A DNA stretch of 7,921 bases, taken from positions 1 to 7,921 of the forward strand of contig CALZJL010000052.1 in the NCBI GenBank assembly GCA_945787625.1. Reading direction: 5' to 3'. Shown one piece after another: positions 1-7,894 of this stretch. The position numbers and the translations under genes are program-made. Positions within the stretch are counted from its first letter, which is position 1. Each line of letters begins with the position of its first letter. Source of the DNA: an uncultured Prevotellaceae bacterium. GTDB taxonomy: Bacteria > Bacteroidota > Bacteroidia > Bacteroidales > Bacteroidaceae. Below the pieces are notes generated by a model, which was given only the letters and a program-made list of their open reading frames with translations, searched no databases and had not been told where the DNA came from.

Positions 1-3000
1 CAAGGAGCATCACAGCTGCCCGACAACAGTTCAAACAACGAGTACAGCACCCTCGCTGGCAACGCAGACATACGCGACATCACAAAAGCCAGTCTCCTAC
101 TTGAAAACACATACCACCTCGAAGGCTCAGTAGACTACGACAAGCTCCAGTCTGCCAAGCTGCTGACCAGTAGTGACTACCACCTGAATGCCGAGCTCGG
201 CACCATCACCCTCAACACTACACTCCAACCCGACGACATCCTCGCCGTAGCATACGAATACGTAGCCGGCGGCAAGACATACAAAGTCGGCGAGTTCGCC
301 TCCGACATCACCGACACCAACAGCGCACTACTCGTCAAGATGATACACGGCAGCGCCACCACCCCCCAGAGCCGTATCTGGAAGCTCATGATGCGCAACG
401 TCTATTCCCTCGGAGCCACCTCCACACAAAAAGACAAGTTCAAGCTCGACATCAAATACCAGTCCGACTCCACAGGACTCTACCTCTCATACCTGCCTTA
501 CGAGCACCTTCGCGAGACCATACTGCTCCGTGCCATGGGGCTCGACCGCCTCGATGCAGCCAACAAGCCCTACCCCAACGGGCAGTTTGACTACGTCGAG
601 GGTTACACCATCTACAAAGGGCGCATCTACTTCCCCGTAGCCGAGCCCTTCGGTCAGCATCTCTACGACTGGATTATCTCTCAGGGATGCAGCCAGGAGA
701 TAGCCCAGCGATACAGTTTCCCCGAGCTATACAGCGAGACCAAGACCACCGCCAAGCAGATGGCAGAGAAGAACAAGTTCCTCCTCACGGGCGAATACAA
801 AGGCTCCTCGGCCAACGAGATAAACCTCGGAGCATACAATCTGGCCCCAGGCTCAGTCACCGTCACAGCAGGAGGCGTGACCCTCACCGAAAACAGCGAC
901 TATACCGTAGACTACGCCAGCGGCATAGTGACCATCATCAACCAGAGCATCATCGACGCAGGCACCAAGATAGACGCCTCCGTAGAGAGCAACGACACAT
1001 ACGGAATGCAGCGTAAGACATTCCTCGGGTTCAACTTTGACTACGAAGCCAGCAAGAGCCTCACCTTCGGCGGCACCGTACAATACCTCGTTGAGCAGCC
1101 TCTTACCACCAAGATATCCATGGGTAACGAAGCCCTCAAAAACGTACTCTGGGGAGCCCACATCTCATGGAAGCACAAAGCCCAGTGGCTCACCAACCTC
1201 ATCGACAAGATACCTTTCATCAACGCCACACGCCCCAGCCAAATCACATTTGACGGACAGGTAGCCCAACTCATAGCAGGAATGTCGTCAAGTGCCCAGG
1301 GAGGAGCCTCATACATCGACGATTTCGAAGACACCAAAAAGAAGACCAGCCTCATACAGCCCACATACTGGCAGCTCGCCTCGACCCCCGAAAGCGAACG
1401 TTTCCCCGAGAGCAAGCTCACCAACGACATCACCTACGGCTACAACCGAGCCCTTCTCGCATGGTACTGCATAGACCCCATCTTCACCAACCGCAGCTCC
1501 ACCCTCACACCAAGCCACATCAAGAGCGACCTCAAGCAGCTCTCCAACCACTACGTCCGCGGCGTCTACGAGCTTGAGCTATACCCCAACAAATCGCAGA
1601 CAAGCTACAACAGCAATTCCCTGCTCAACGTACTCAACCTCGCCTACTACCCCAAGGAGCGCGGCCCATACAACCTGACACGCGACGTAGACCCCAGCAC
1701 AGGCGAGCTACTCAACCCCACAAGCCGATGGGGAGGCATGATGCGCAAGATAGACAACACCGACTTCGAATCGCAAAACATCGAATACATCGAATTCTGG
1801 CTGATGGATCCCTTCCACTACGACAACAACGGAGGCGGTGACCTCTACTTCAACCTCGGAGAAATCAGCGAAGACATACTCAAAGACGGCAAGAAGTCAT
1901 ACGAGAGCGGTCTGCCCATCGACGGCAACGCGGACTATATAGAAGAGACCAAGTGGGGTCGCGTCCCACGCACGAACAGCATCACCTACGCCTTCAACAA
2001 CTCCGAAGGAGCACGCGAAAAGCAAGACCTCGGACTCAATGGTCTCAGCGACGAAGACGAGAAGCTCTTCGACGAATATGCCCGATTCTACAACGACCTC
2101 GAAAGCGGCCCACTCAGCACCCTCCCCGACACCGTGCGCACCCAGCTCATGAACGACCCCGCCAACGACAACTATCATTACTTCCGCGGCGACGACTACG
2201 ACCAAGCACAAGTCAGCATACTCGACCGCTACAAACGCATCAACATGCCACAAGGCAACTCGCCCGAGAGCGGTCAATACCGCTACGAGACGGCATGGAA
2301 ATCCACCCCCGACGTCGAAGACATCAACACCGACTACACCCTCAACGAGAAAGAACGCTACTGGGAATACCGTCTCAGCGTACGCCCCAACGACCTTGCC
2401 AACATCGGCAACAACTACGTCTCAGACATACGCGAAGCCTCAGTCACCCTGCGCGACGGCTCGACCGACAAGATCAAGTGGTACCTCATACGCATACCCC
2501 TCAACGACTCCAGCCGCAAGTCCGTAGGCGGCATCACCGACTTCTCGAGCATCAGGTTCATGCGTATGTACATGACCAACTTCGCCGACTCCGTAGTATT
2601 GCGATTCGGCACCCTCGACCTCGTCCACGGAGACTGGCGCAGCTACAACAGCTCGCTCTACACAGGCGGCGGCACAGGCAGCGGCATGCGCGACTTCACC
2701 GTCACCGCCGTCAACATCGAAGAAAACAACGATCGCAAGCCCGTCAACTACGTAGTACCCCCAGGCATCAGCCGCATCAGCGACACGAGCAGCGGCACCA
2801 TGATGGAAAGCAACGAGCAAGCCCTTGCCCTCACCGTCAAGCAGCTGAGCTCCAACGACGCATGCGCCGTCTACAAGAACGTCAAGTACGACATGCGCAA
2901 ATACAAGCATATCCAGCTCTTCACCCACGCCAACACCCTCGACTCAGGCGACGCAGACCACACCGACCTGCGCGACGGCGAAGTCTCCGTCTTCATACGC

Positions 3001-6000
3001 CTCGGCTCCGACTACCGCAACAACTACTACGAGTACGAAGTGCCCCTCCAGCTCACTCCCGTACGCACCACAGGCAAATACAGCAACAACTCGCCCGAAG
3101 ACCGCGAGAAGGTATGGCCCGAAGGCAATATGCTCGACTTCGACCTCGACATGCTCGTCGAGCTCAAGAAGCTCCGCAACAAGAACAACATCAGCTACAA
3201 CCAGCTCTACACCAGCTACGACCCCGACAAGCCCAACAACCGCATAGCCATCATCGGCAACCCCTCCCTCGGCGAAGTCAAGACCATCATGATAGGCATA
3301 CGCAACCACGCCGCCGCCAGCAGGAGCGTCGAAGTCTGGGTCAACGAGCTGCGCCTACAGGAGTTCACCAATGAAGGAGGCTGGGCAGCCCAAGGCACCC
3401 TCAACATACAGCTCTCCGACATAGGCTCCTTCAACGCCAACGGCAAAATTGTCACCGCCGGATACGGAGGCATAGAGCAGACCGTACAAGAGCGCACCGA
3501 CAAAGACTCTTACCAATACCAGTTCACCACCAACCTCGACCTCGGCAAGCTACTCCCCGACAAAGCCAAGGTCAGCGTCCCCTTCTACTACAGCTACAGC
3601 AAAGACATCGTCAAGCCCAAATACAACCCCCTTGACACCGACATGAAGCTCTCCGACGCCCTCGAAGCCATGAGCGACGAAGCGCAGCGCGACTCATTGT
3701 CAGACATCACCATAAGCACCACCACCAGCAAAAACCTCTCAATCTCAGGAGCTCGAGTCAACATCGTCACCAACAAGAAGCACCCCATGCCCTACGACCC
3801 CGCCAATCTCACCTTCTCATACTCCCAGAGCAGCACCCACAAGAAAGGCGAGACCACCGTCTACGAGAAAAACACCGCATGGAAAGCCTCACTCAAATAC
3901 GCCTGGAACCCCAACTGGAAAAACTGGGAGCCATTCAAGAACTGGAAGACCAAGAGCAAATGGGCACAGATCATCAAGGAGCAGAACATAGCCCTTGCCC
4001 CACAAAGCATAACCTTCAGTACCGACCTTGGCCGCACCTACTACGAGCTGCAAGAACGCGACGTCGAGAACAGCGTCGACTCGCGCAATATCCCCGTAGT
4101 CTGGAGCAGCCAATACCTATGGAACCGTCAGTTCTCACTCCGCTGGGATCTGTTTAAAGCACTCCACTTCACCTTCCAGAGCGCCACCCACGCCGAAGTC
4201 GAGCAGCCCAACCGCGTAGTCAACAAAGAACTCTACCCCGACGACTACACCGCATGGAAAGACAGCGTCAAACACAGCCTCGCCCACTTCGGACGTCCTC
4301 TCGACTACAGCCAAAGCGTCACCATGTCATACAAGCTTCCCATCAACAAGATACCCTGCTTTGACTGGATCACCGCCGACGGCACCTACAACAGCACCTA
4401 CTCATGGAAGCGCGGAGCCGAGCTCCAAGACGGCAGCAGCATGGGCAACACCATCAATACCCACCGCAGCATCAACCTCAACGGCAAGCTCGCCATGGAG
4501 ACCCTCTACAACCACTCCAAGTTCCTCAAGGAAGCCAACAAAAAATTCGCCGCCACCAACGCCCGCAGCGAAGCCAACAAGAAAGTCGAAGCAAAGCGCA
4601 AAGCCGACGAAGAAAAGCGCAAAGCCAAAGAGAAGGAAAAAGAACTGCTCAAGAAGGCCAAAGAAGAAGCCCAAAAGAGCGGCGAGCCCCTCGACAGCGT
4701 CATGGCACGCCTCAACAAAGACAATACCCTGACCAACGCAAAAGGCATCTCAGCCCAGAAAGACACCAAAAAGACAAAGAAAGGCTTCAGCCAAGTCCTC
4801 AAGCTTCTCCCCGACACGAGCATCATACTGACCCACAACCAAAAAGCCAAACGCGTCTGGGTACGCATACAAGACGAGAAAGGCCACGAATACAAAGTCA
4901 AGACACGCCGCGTCGACGAAAACAAGATCGAAGTCAAGACACGCCCCGAAGACACCATACGCGTACGCTTCAACGTCATACCCAAGCCCAAGGCCAGCGA
5001 GCAGAAATGGTATCCCTACCTCCAAGCCGCAGCACGCCTTGCCATGTCGCTACGCAGCGTCAGCATCTCATACAAAGACAACTACAACCTCGCCCTCCCT
5101 GGCTTCATGCCCGAAGCAGGCGACCTCCTCGGTCAGCGCAAGATGGGAGCCAACGGCTTTGCCCCCGGTCTCGACTTTGCCTTCGGACTCGTCAGCGACT
5201 CATACATCGACAAAGCTCGCGACAATGGCTGGCTCAGCAGCAACAACCAGCTCTCCACCCCAGCCACATCATCATCGACAGGCGACCTTCAGATCAAGGC
5301 CACCCTCGAGCCCATCACCGACCTCAAGATAGACCTCAACGCCTCACGCACCATGAACCAAAGCAAGAGCATACAATACATGTATAGCGGCAGCCCCACC
5401 ACACGCACCGGCTCATTCAGCATCACCACCATATCCATAGGGTCGGCCTTCGAAGGCATCGGCAATGTCGGGAACGGCTACCAGAGCAACACTTTCGACA
5501 AATTCTGCGACCTACTCCCCGTATACCAGAACCGAGTCGAGCAGCAATACATCGGAGCCAAAGACCCCACAGGCAAGACCTACGTAGGCTCAGGCGGCAC
5601 AGCCACATCGACCCAAAACAACACCCCCGTCAACCGCTACAGCGGCGACGTCATGATACCCGCCTTCCTCGCCGCATACTGCGGCGGCGGCACCACCCGC
5701 TCGCTCGACATCTTCCCCGCCATCACCCGTATGCTCCCAAACTGGAGCCTCACCTACAAAGGCCTCGGCAACCTCCCATGGATACGCGACCACTTCAAGA
5801 GCGTCAACATCACCCACGGCTACAAGAGTCTCTACACCGTAGGCAGCTACAACTCCTACACAGCGTGGTACGAATACATGAGCGGCCGCGACCTCGGCTT
5901 CATATCGTCCGTCGGCGACGGCAGCACAGACAGCTACCGCCCCAACAGCTGCTACGACATCAGCACCGTCAGCATCAACGAAAGCTTCTCCCCCCTCGCA

Positions 6001-6558
6001 GGCCTCAACGTCACCCTGCGCAACAACATGACCTTCAAAGCCGAGTACCGCACCACCCGCGTCCTCGCCCTCTCCATGACCAGCGCACAACTCAACGAGA
6101 CCCGTTCCAACGACCTCATCATCGGCTGGGGCTGGAAGATCAACGACTTCAAGCTCAGCACCCTCACCAGCCTCTTCGGGCGCAACCCCAACAAAGGCAC
6201 CATGCGAAGCACCGCGAAAAACAAGAGAAGCCAGAACAACAAGACCAACACCACCCAAAGCAGCAACACCGAAGTACGCAAGAAAAACACCTTCGCACAC
6301 TCACTCAACATGCGCTTCGACTTCAGCATACGCAGCCAGAGCGCAGTCCGCCGCGACATACAGACACGCCTCAGCGAAGCCACCTCAGGCAACAAAGCCA
6401 TCAAGACAGCCATACAGATAGACTACGCCATGAGCCGTTTCGCCACCATGTCAATCTTCTACGACCGACAAAGCGCACACCCCCTACTCTCATCGTCAGC
6501 CTACCCCACCGTCACCCAAGACTTCGGCATGACCATGAAATTCTCACTTACACGATAA
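1..6558 (+). CDS. sprA: SprA/Sov, type 9 secretion outer-membrane translocon (5'-partial)
   Basis: Known role: SprA (Sov in Porphyromonas gingivalis) is the very large outer-membrane barrel through which T9SS cargo leaves the periplasm; it works with PorV and a plug protein and is needed for gliding where gliding exists. Seen: the frame is open from base 1 with no stop until TAA at 6556-6558, giving 2185 residues; full-length homologues are about 2400-2500, so roughly 200-300 N-terminal residues, including any signal peptide, lie outside. The first in-frame ATG (base 340) is not the start, because family sequence such as YKVGEFASD already precedes it. Further family blocks, numbered from base 1, are LMMRNVYSLG (about 129), GGVTLTENSDYTVDY (about 290), SYIDDFED (437), LNLAYYPKERGPYNL (545-559), RWGGMM to EFWLMDPF (576-605), EVWVNELRLQEF (1111-1122), KYNPLDTDM (1207-1215), LPGFMPEAGD (1699) and GFAPGLDFAFG (1719). 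The chain ends in FSLTR, an outer-membrane-barrel-like C-terminus. No frameshift or internal stop is seen, so the gene looks functional. The identification is firm; cargo and gliding ability cannot be read from it. Confidence 0.97.
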   Translation, partial: QGASQLPDNSSNNEYSTLAGNADIRDITKASLLLENTYHLEGSVDYDKLQSAKLLTSSDYHLNAELGTITLNTTLQPDDILAVAYEYVAGGKTYKVGEFASDITDTNSALLVKMIHGSATTPQSRIWKLMMRNVYSLGATSTQKDKFKLDIKYQSDSTGLYLSYLPYEHLRETILLRAMGLDRLDAANKPYPNGQFDYVEGYTIYKGRIYFPVAEPFGQHLYDWIISQGCSQEIAQRYSFPELYSETKTTAKQMAEKNKFLLTGEYKGSSANEINLGAYNLAPGSVTVTAGGVTLTENSDYTVDYASGIVTIINQSIIDAGTKIDASVESNDTYGMQRKTFLGFNFDYEASKSLTFGGTVQYLVEQPLTTKISMGNEALKNVLWGAHISWKHKAQWLTNLIDKIPFINATRPSQITFDGQVAQLIAGMSSSAQGGASYIDDFEDTKKKTSLIQPTYWQLASTPESERFPESKLTNDITYGYNRALLAWYCIDPIFTNRSSTLTPSHIKSDLKQLSNHYVRGVYELELYPNKSQTSYNSNSLLNVLNLAYYPKERGPYNLTRDVDPSTGELLNPTSRWGGMMRKIDNTDFESQNIEYIEFWLMDPFHYDNNGGGDLYFNLGEISEDILKDGKKSYESGLPIDGNADYIEETKWGRVPRTNSITYAFNNSEGAREKQDLGLNGLSDEDEKLFDEYARFYNDLESGPLSTLPDTVRTQLMNDPANDNYHYFRGDDYDQAQVSILDRYKRINMPQGNSPESGQYRYETAWKSTPDVEDINTDYTLNEKERYWEYRLSVRPNDLANIGNNYVSDIREASVTLRDGSTDKIKWYLIRIPLNDSSRKSVGGITDFSSIRFMRMYMTNFADSVVLRFGTLDLVHGDWRSYNSSLYTGGGTGSGMRDFTVTAVNIEENNDRKPVNYVVPPGISRISDTSSGTMMESNEQALALTVKQLSSNDACAVYKNVKYDMRKYKHIQLFTHANTLDSGDADHTDLRDGEVSVFIRLGSDYRNNYYEYEVPLQLTPVRTTGKYSNNSPEDREKVWPEGNMLDFDLDMLVELKKLRNKNNISYNQLYTSYDPDKPNNRIAIIGNPSLGEVKTIMIGIRNHAAASRSVEVWVNELRLQEFTNEGGWAAQGTLNIQLSDIGSFNANGKIVTAGYGGIEQTVQERTDKDSYQYQFTTNLDLGKLLPDKAKVSVPFYYSYSKDIVKPKYNPLDTDMKLSDALEAMSDEAQRDSLSDITISTTTSKNLSISGARVNIVTNKKHPMPYDPANLTFSYSQSSTHKKGETTVYEKNTAWKASLKYAWNPNWKNWEPFKNWKTKSKWAQIIKEQNIALAPQSITFSTDLGRTYYELQERDVENSVDSRNIPVVWSSQYLWNRQFSLRWDLFKALHFTFQSATHAEVEQPNRVVNKELYPDDYTAWKDSVKHSLAHFGRPLDYSQSVTMSYKLPINKIPCFDWITADGTYNSTYSWKRGAELQDGSSMGNTINTHRSINLNGKLAMETLYNHSKFLKEANKKFAATNARSEANKKVEAKRKADEEKRKAKEKEKELLKKAKEEAQKSGEPLDSVMARLNKDNTLTNAKGISAQKDTKKTKKGFSQVLKLLPDTSIILTHNQKAKRVWVRIQDEKGHEYKVKTRRVDENKIEVKTRPEDTIRVRFNVIPKPKASEQKWYPYLQAAARLAMSLRSVSISYKDNYNLALPGFMPEAGDLLGQRKMGANGFAPGLDFAFGLVSDSYIDKARDNGWLSSNNQLSTPATSSSTGDLQIKATLEPITDLKIDLNASRTMNQSKSIQYMYSGSPTTRTGSFSITTISIGSAFEGIGNVGNGYQSNTFDKFCDLLPVYQNRVEQQYIGAKDPTGKTYVGSGGTATSTQNNTPVNRYSGDVMIPAFLAAYCGGGTTRSLDIFPAITRMLPNWSLTYKGLGNLPWIRDHFKSVNITHGYKSLYTVGSYNSYTAWYEYMSGRDLGFISSVGDGSTDSYRPNSCYDISTVSINESFSPLAGLNVTLRNNMTFKAEYRTTRVLALSMTSAQLNETRSNDLIIGWGWKINDFKLSTLTSLFGRNPNKGTMRSTAKNKRSQNNKTNTTQSSNTEVRKKNTFAHSLNMRFDFSIRSQSAVRRDIQTRLSEATSGNKAIKTAIQIDYAMSRFATMSIFYDRQSAHPLLSSSAYPTVTQDFGMTMKFSLTR
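4531..4785 (+). other. Charged Lys/Glu/Ala-rich helical segment inside SprA
   Basis: Residues about 1511-1560 of the SprA frame are dominated by Lys, Glu, Arg and Ala, with pieces such as KRKADEEKRKAKEKEKEL and KKAKEEAQKSGE. After a short Asn/Ser-containing stretch comes a second basic patch (KDTKKTKKG, about 1587-1595). It lies between barrel-like segments, after LNGKLAMETLYNHSKFL and before a beta-rich stretch (KRVWVRIQDEKGHEYKVKTRR). The composition predicts a solvent-exposed helix or coiled coil, not membrane strands, so it is probably a loop or linker protruding from the barrel. I infer that it is a lineage-variable linker; which side of the membrane it faces cannot be decided from this sequence. 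Confidence 0.65.
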
Positions 6559-6606
6559 GCCAACACACAGATACATTATAAATAATATATAAATACAACA
6601 AACGAT
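6559..6606 (+). promoter_or_regulatory. A/T-rich leader upstream of the DUF486 gene
   Basis: The 48 bases between the sprA stop and the next ATG switch abruptly from C-rich coding sequence to A/T-rich sequence, with almost only A and T at 6575-6594. An A-rich stretch directly before the ATG and no AGGAGG-like site fit the usual Bacteroidota mode of start recognition. I found no convincing TAnnTTTG promoter element, so this may be only a translation leader within a longer sprA transcript and not a separate promoter. The only inverted repeat is a five-pair A/T stem (6576-6580 with 6588-6592) with no T-run after it, which is too weak for a terminator. Confidence 0.35.
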
Positions 6607-6981
6607 ATGCACTACATACTACCCATCATACTACTCATCATCTCCAACATCTTCATGACCCTCGCATGGTACGGACACCTCAAGCTCCAAGACATGCACG
6701 TCATCCACGGCAACACCCCCCTCTACGTCGTCATACTCATCTCCTGGGGTCTTGCCCTCATGGAATACTGCTTTATGGTCCCAGCCAACCGTCTCGGCTT
6801 TCAAGGCAACGGCGGCCCCTACTCACTCTTCCAGCTCAAGATAATCCAGGAAGTCATCACCCTCATCGTCTTCACCATCTACACCACCCTCTCATTCCGC
6901 GGCGAGACCCTCCACTGGAACCACCTCGCAGCCTTCGTCTGCATGATACTCGCCGTCATCTTCGTCTTCTACAAAGCATAG
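6607..6981 (+). CDS. DUF486 family small membrane protein (DMT superfamily)
   Basis: This 124-residue protein has four predicted membrane helices at about residues 4-24, 38-58, 74-97 and 104-122. Signature stretches of the DUF486 family are visible: NIFMTLAWYGHLK (14-26) at the end of helix 1, MEYCFMVPANRLG (52-64) after helix 2, and FQLKIIQEVI (75-84) opening helix 3. Its length is normal for the family, which Pfam groups with the drug/metabolite transporter superfamily; no member function is established to my knowledge. By analogy with other four-helix DMT proteins it would act as a dimer in the inner membrane, but that is inference. The ATG at 6607 is the natural start, because helix 1 begins at once and the A-rich leader abuts it. 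The gene lies 48 bases after sprA and 4 bases before an EamA transporter gene, so it is probably co-transcribed with the latter. Codon use matches its neighbours, with no sign of recent transfer. Confidence 0.9.
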   Translation: MHYILPIILLIISNIFMTLAWYGHLKLQDMHVIHGNTPLYVVILISWGLALMEYCFMVPANRLGFQGNGGPYSLFQLKIIQEVITLIVFTIYTTLSFRGETLHWNHLAAFVCMILAVIFVFYKA

Positions 6982-6985
6982 CCAC

Positions 6986-7894
6986 ATGGGAGCCCTCCTA
7001 TCCGTCATCGTCGCCATCATGTGGACAGGCACCGCCCTCTTTGCCGACGTAGCCAGCCGCAGCATCGGAGCCAGCGTGTTCAACGTATGGCGCATGCTAC
7101 TCTCCGTCCCCCTCCTACTCCTCACAGTATGGGCGATGACAGGAAGCGCCATAGTCCCCGGCGCCACCACCGAAGTCTGGCTATGGCTTCTCGCCAGCGG
7201 CTTCGTAGGCTACGTCTTCGGCGACTACTGCCTCTTCCACAGCTACGAAGCCATCGGGAGTCGCTTCGGTCAGCTCTTCATGACCCTCGCCTCACCCTTT
7301 GCCGCCATCGCCGCCTACCTCATCATGGACGAAGGTCTCACCCTACGCAGCCTCACAGGCATGGTCATCACCCTCACAGGCATAGGCATGAACGTCCTCG
7401 GCAAGAGCCACAAAAAACACAGCAAGACACCCCTCACATTCAACCTCCCCCTGCGAGGCATACTCCTCGCCATCGGAGCCGCCCTCGGACAAGGCGTAGG
7501 CCTCGTACTCAGCAAACAGGGCATGCTCGCATGGAACGCCGACACCAATATGCAGCTCGCATTCTCAGCCACCATGATACGCGGGCTGATGGGACTGGCA
7601 GGATTCAGCCTCACCCTCATCATACGCCACGAGACAAACAAACTCCTCCTCCCCCTACGCAGTTGGAAAGCCGCCATCTCCACCACAGGAGCCGTACTCC
7701 TCGGCCCCTACTTCGGAGTCAGCCTCTCGCTCCTCGCCGTCAGCATGACAAACGCCGGAGTCGCACAGACCCTCATGTCGCTCACCCCCGTCTTCATCAT
7801 CTGGCCCTCACACCTCCTCTTCGGCAGCAAAGTGCGCACCATCGAAATCATAGGAGCCATCATAGCAGTATGCGGAGCAGCGATGCTTTTTTAA
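6986..7894 (+). CDS. EamA/DMT family inner-membrane transporter
   Basis: This 302-residue protein has about ten hydrophobic helices in two homologous halves, the standard EamA (drug/metabolite transporter) layout. Half one spans about residues 1-138 and half two about 156-302, joined by a polar basic linker (GKSHKKHSKTP, 139-149). The duplication is visible by eye: GQLFMTLASPF (95-105) in helix 4 corresponds to AQTLMSLTPVF (260-270) in helix 9, and each is followed by a final helix with a G-rich end (GIGMNVLG and CGAAMLF). GYVFGDYCLFHSYEAIG (75-91) is typical of the family around helix 3. EamA proteins move small metabolites across the cytoplasmic membrane, often as exporters; the substrate cannot be predicted here. 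The ATG at 6986 is preferred over the internal ATG at 7019, which would cut into helix 1. It starts 4 bases after the preceding stop with no ribosome-binding site of its own, which suggests translational coupling to the DUF486 gene. The frame is complete, ending in TAA at 7892-7894. Confidence 0.93.
   Translation: MGALLSVIVAIMWTGTALFADVASRSIGASVFNVWRMLLSVPLLLLTVWAMTGSAIVPGATTEVWLWLLASGFVGYVFGDYCLFHSYEAIGSRFGQLFMTLASPFAAIAAYLIMDEGLTLRSLTGMVITLTGIGMNVLGKSHKKHSKTPLTFNLPLRGILLAIGAALGQGVGLVLSKQGMLAWNADTNMQLAFSATMIRGLMGLAGFSLTLIIRHETNKLLLPLRSWKAAISTTGAVLLGPYFGVSLSLLAVSMTNAGVAQTLMSLTPVFIIWPSHLLFGSKVRTIEIIGAIIAVCGAAMLF

Noticed and set aside
340..342. ATG at 340 as the start of sprA
   Set aside because: The same frame is open to base 1, and the upstream residues already match the SprA family (for example LGTITLN and YKVGEFASD), so the true start lies left of the window.
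1953..3374. A 473-codon + strand open frame inside sprA in another reading frame
   Set aside because: The translation is an Arg/His/Gln/Pro-rich low-complexity string with no hydrophobic core or domain, as expected from reading C- and A-rich codons out of frame. sprA family motifs continue unbroken through the same bases.
4404..5387. A 327-codon + strand frame overlapping the charged SprA segment
   Set aside because: It is Arg/Gln/His/Pro-rich with no structure-like pattern. The in-frame SprA reading has conserved blocks such as LPGFMPEAGD in the same stretch.
5590..6300. A 236-codon minus-strand open frame opposite the 3' part of sprA
   Set aside because: It is a Val/Ala/Gly/Glu-rich shadow produced by the C-rich sense strand, with no recognisable motif and no leader. 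The sense strand encodes conserved SprA barrel sequence here.
5778..6581. A 267-codon + strand frame running past the end of sprA
   Set aside because: It is another Arg/His/Gln-rich shadow; its extension beyond the sprA stop is only 23 bases and adds no evidence.
7876..7892. Possible intrinsic terminator: stem AGCA/TGCT with GCGA loop followed by six T
   Set aside because: The perfect stem has only four pairs, extended at best by two G-T wobbles, and lies inside the last EamA codons and the stop. It is suggestive because of the GNRA-type loop and T-run, but too weak to call.
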